Shown here piece by piece: positions 37,020-38,845 of a DNA stretch of 38,845 bases. Positions within the stretch are counted from its first letter, which is position 1. Each line of letters begins with the position of its first letter. The DNA is from Rhodospirillaceae bacterium. GTDB taxonomy: Bacteria; Pseudomonadota; Alphaproteobacteria; TMED109. The translations under genes were made by a program, and so were the position numbers. The notes under the pieces were generated by a model that saw nothing but the letters and a program-made list of their open reading frames with translations, was not told where the DNA came from and made no database searches. Where the stretch lies: NCBI GenBank assembly GCA_902527765.1, contig CABZPW010000006.1, positions 1 through 38,845 of the forward strand, in the 5' to 3' direction.

Positions 37020-38845
37020 ATGAATAAAAAAGCAGTAAAAATGTCACAAGAAGAACTTACTAATAAAACAATTAGAAGAATATATAATCGAGGTAAAAGA
37101 AAAGGTTATGTTTCTCCCGAATATATAGAAAAAACAATTAAAAACAAAAATATACCCAGAGAAAAAGTCGAAGAAATATTAGAAGTTTTCAAAAACGAAG
37201 AAATCAAGGTTATAGATGAAGCTCAAGCTGCTTTGATGCCAGTTATAAAAAAGAAACGAGGAAGAAAAAAAGGATCTACTAATAAAAATACAGCTAAAGG
37301 TTTACAAGCAGGAAATGAAGATTTAGAAGAAGGTGAAGATATATTAGGTAAAACCGATGATCCAGTTCGAATGTACCTTAGAGAAATGGGGGGAGTAGAA
37401 CTCTTATCTAGAGAAGGTGAAATAGCTATAGCTAAAAGAATAGAGGCTAGTAGATCAACTATGATGGTAGGTATATTTGGAAGTCCCAGCTCTTTAGATA
37501 TAATTTCTGATTGGCAAAAAAAGCTCTCAAAGGGAGATATGCTTTTAAGAGAAATAATTGACTGTGAAAGCACATACAACAAAACTCCTGAAGGTAAGGC
37601 AAATGTTAAAACTGCTGATAACGCATTAGATGCAACTTCTGGAAAAATTATGTTCAGTAAAAATTTAATTAATTCTAATTTTGATGAAGGTATTGATGAT
37701 GCACAAAAAGAGTCTAAAGATTACAATGAAAGAGATCAAATTAAAAATAAAGAAAATAAAAATTCAATTGATGAAAGTCAAGATGATAACTCTGACAATG
37801 AAAATGAGGATGATGAGTTTTTGTCACTTACATCTATAGAAGATATTATTAAGCCTTCTGTTGATAAAGCTTTTAAAAGAATTAAACAAATTAAGAAAGG
37901 TTTTTTAAGAATAAATTCGGCAAAATCTGATTTTGCTATCTCAGCAAAACCAATAAAGGAGAGCATTAAAAAAAAAGAAGTAGATTTGATTAAAGAACTA
38001 ACTGAGATTTTTGATAATATAATTCTTAACAATAACGCAATTGAATATTTAGTTGATGTTGTTTATGGTAAAAATAAAAAAGTCTTAAATATTGAAACAG
38101 CTTTTCTCAAACTAGCTAGAAAAAAAAATGTAGATATTTCATTGTTTAAGGAACTTTTTTTGGGTAGAGAAATAGAAAAAAATTGGTTCAGAAAAGTTTC
38201 TTATGTCAAAGACAAGAAATGGAAAAATTTTTTAGCCTCTGAGAAAGAAAATATTAAAAATATTATTAAGGAATTACATGCTGTATCCGATGAAGTTGGA
38301 ATACCAGTTTCCGAAATTAAAGTTATTGCTGATAGGATACAAAGAGGAGAAAGAGAATGTAATAGGGCCAAGCAGGAAATGATAGAAGCAAACCTTCGTT
38401 TAGTTATATCAATAGCAAAAAAATATACAAACAGAGGACTTCAGTTTCTTGACTTAATTCAAGAAGGTAATATTGGATTAATGAAGGCCGTAGATAAGTT
38501 TGAATATAGAAGAGGGTATAAGTTTTCTACTTATGCTACTTGGTGGATCAGACAAGCCATTACAAGGTCAATAGCTGATCAGGCAAGAACTATTAGAATA
38601 CCTGTTCACATGATTGAAACTATAAACAAGCTTGTGAGAACATCAAGGCAGATGTTACATGAAACGGGAAGAGAGCCATCACCTGAAGAGTTAGGAAAGT
38701 TTTTGGACATGCCTCTTGATAAAGTTAGAAAGGTAATGAAAATTGCCAAGGAGCCAGTAAGTCTAGAAACTCCTATAGGCGATGAAGACGATACTAACTT
38801 AGGTGACTTTATCCAGGATGTAAATGCAATAATTCCTCTAGATGC
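37020..38845 (+). CDS. rpoD: RNA polymerase primary sigma factor, partial (C-terminus beyond right edge)
   Basis: Absent from the ORF track. Translation from ATG 37020: [32 protein letters not shown]...[29 protein letters not shown]...[83 protein letters not shown]. The frame stays open to 38845. Confidence 0.98.
   Translation, partial: MNKKAVKMSQEELTNKTIRRIYNRGKRKGYVSPEYIEKTIKNKNIPREKVEEILEVFKNEEIKVIDEAQAALMPVIKKKRGRKKGSTNKNTAKGLQAGNEDLEEGEDILGKTDDPVRMYLREMGGVELLSREGEIAIAKRIEASRSTMMVGIFGSPSSLDIISDWQKKLSKGDMLLREIIDCESTYNKTPEGKANVKTADNALDATSGKIMFSKNLINSNFDEGIDDAQKESKDYNERDQIKNKENKNSIDESQDDNSDNENEDDEFLSLTSIEDIIKPSVDKAFKRIKQIKKGFLRINSAKSDFAISAKPIKESIKKKEVDLIKELTEIFDNIILNNNAIEYLVDVVYGKNKKVLNIETAFLKLARKKNVDISLFKELFLGREIEKNWFRKVSYVKDKKWKNFLASEKENIKNIIKELHAVSDEVGIPVSEIKVIADRIQRGERECNRAKQEMIEANLRLVISIAKKYTNRGLQFLDLIQEGNIGLMKAVDKFEYRRGYKFSTYATWWIRQAITRSIADQARTIRIPVHMIETINKLVRTSRQMLHETGREPSPEELGKFLDMPLDKVRKVMKIAKEPVSLETPIGDEDDTNLGDFIQDVNAIIPLD

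Noticed and set aside
37223-38032. Minus-strand ORFs 37223-37582 and 37778-38032
   Set aside because: Antisense to rpoD, which the ORF track omitted because it runs off the window; Ser/Leu-rich products mirror acidic/Lys-rich codons.
1-38845. Prophage, transposon, CRISPR, toxin-antitoxin or other defence island
   Set aside because: Every substantial ORF has a housekeeping or conserved bacterial assignment, intergenic gaps are under 100 bp, and I saw no direct-repeat arrays, integrases or transposases.

Overview
AT-rich, densely packed chromosomal segment. By gene content and gene order it looks like a streamlined alphaproteobacterium; SAR11/HIMB59-like is an inference I did not test. I recognise about 35 protein genes. 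These are hemF (partial, runs off the left edge); petABC (cytochrome bc1); mtnP, an FKBP-type PPIase, a dienelactone hydrolase, ychF, pth, rplY, prs, pgeF, a MidA/NDUFAF7-like methyltransferase, lgt and hldD; ubiK, a YbjN-like gene, proC and a TetR/COQ9-like gene; an EnvZ/OmpR-type two-component pair; ilvE; a tight minus-strand run moaE-moaD-pgsA-uvrC-folB-SDR-uvrB-aminotransferase; aspC; an M48 peptidase; msrP; trxB, an ELM1-family gene, greA, carB and carA; and YqeY, dnaG and rpoD (partial, runs off the right edge). I found no tRNA, rRNA, CRISPR array, mobile element or obvious accessory island, and I see no convincing undescribed system. The best second-look items are small-scale. One aminotransferase gene appears to start at ATT behind a strong Shine-Dalgarno, so the ORF track misses 93 residues. 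A 13-bp divergent M48/msrP spacer carries a TATAAT box and may give leaderless transcripts. Convergent genes have shared, abutting or overlapping stop regions. Dyad symmetries sit in two divergent promoter regions. An orphan MsrP has no adjacent MsrQ.
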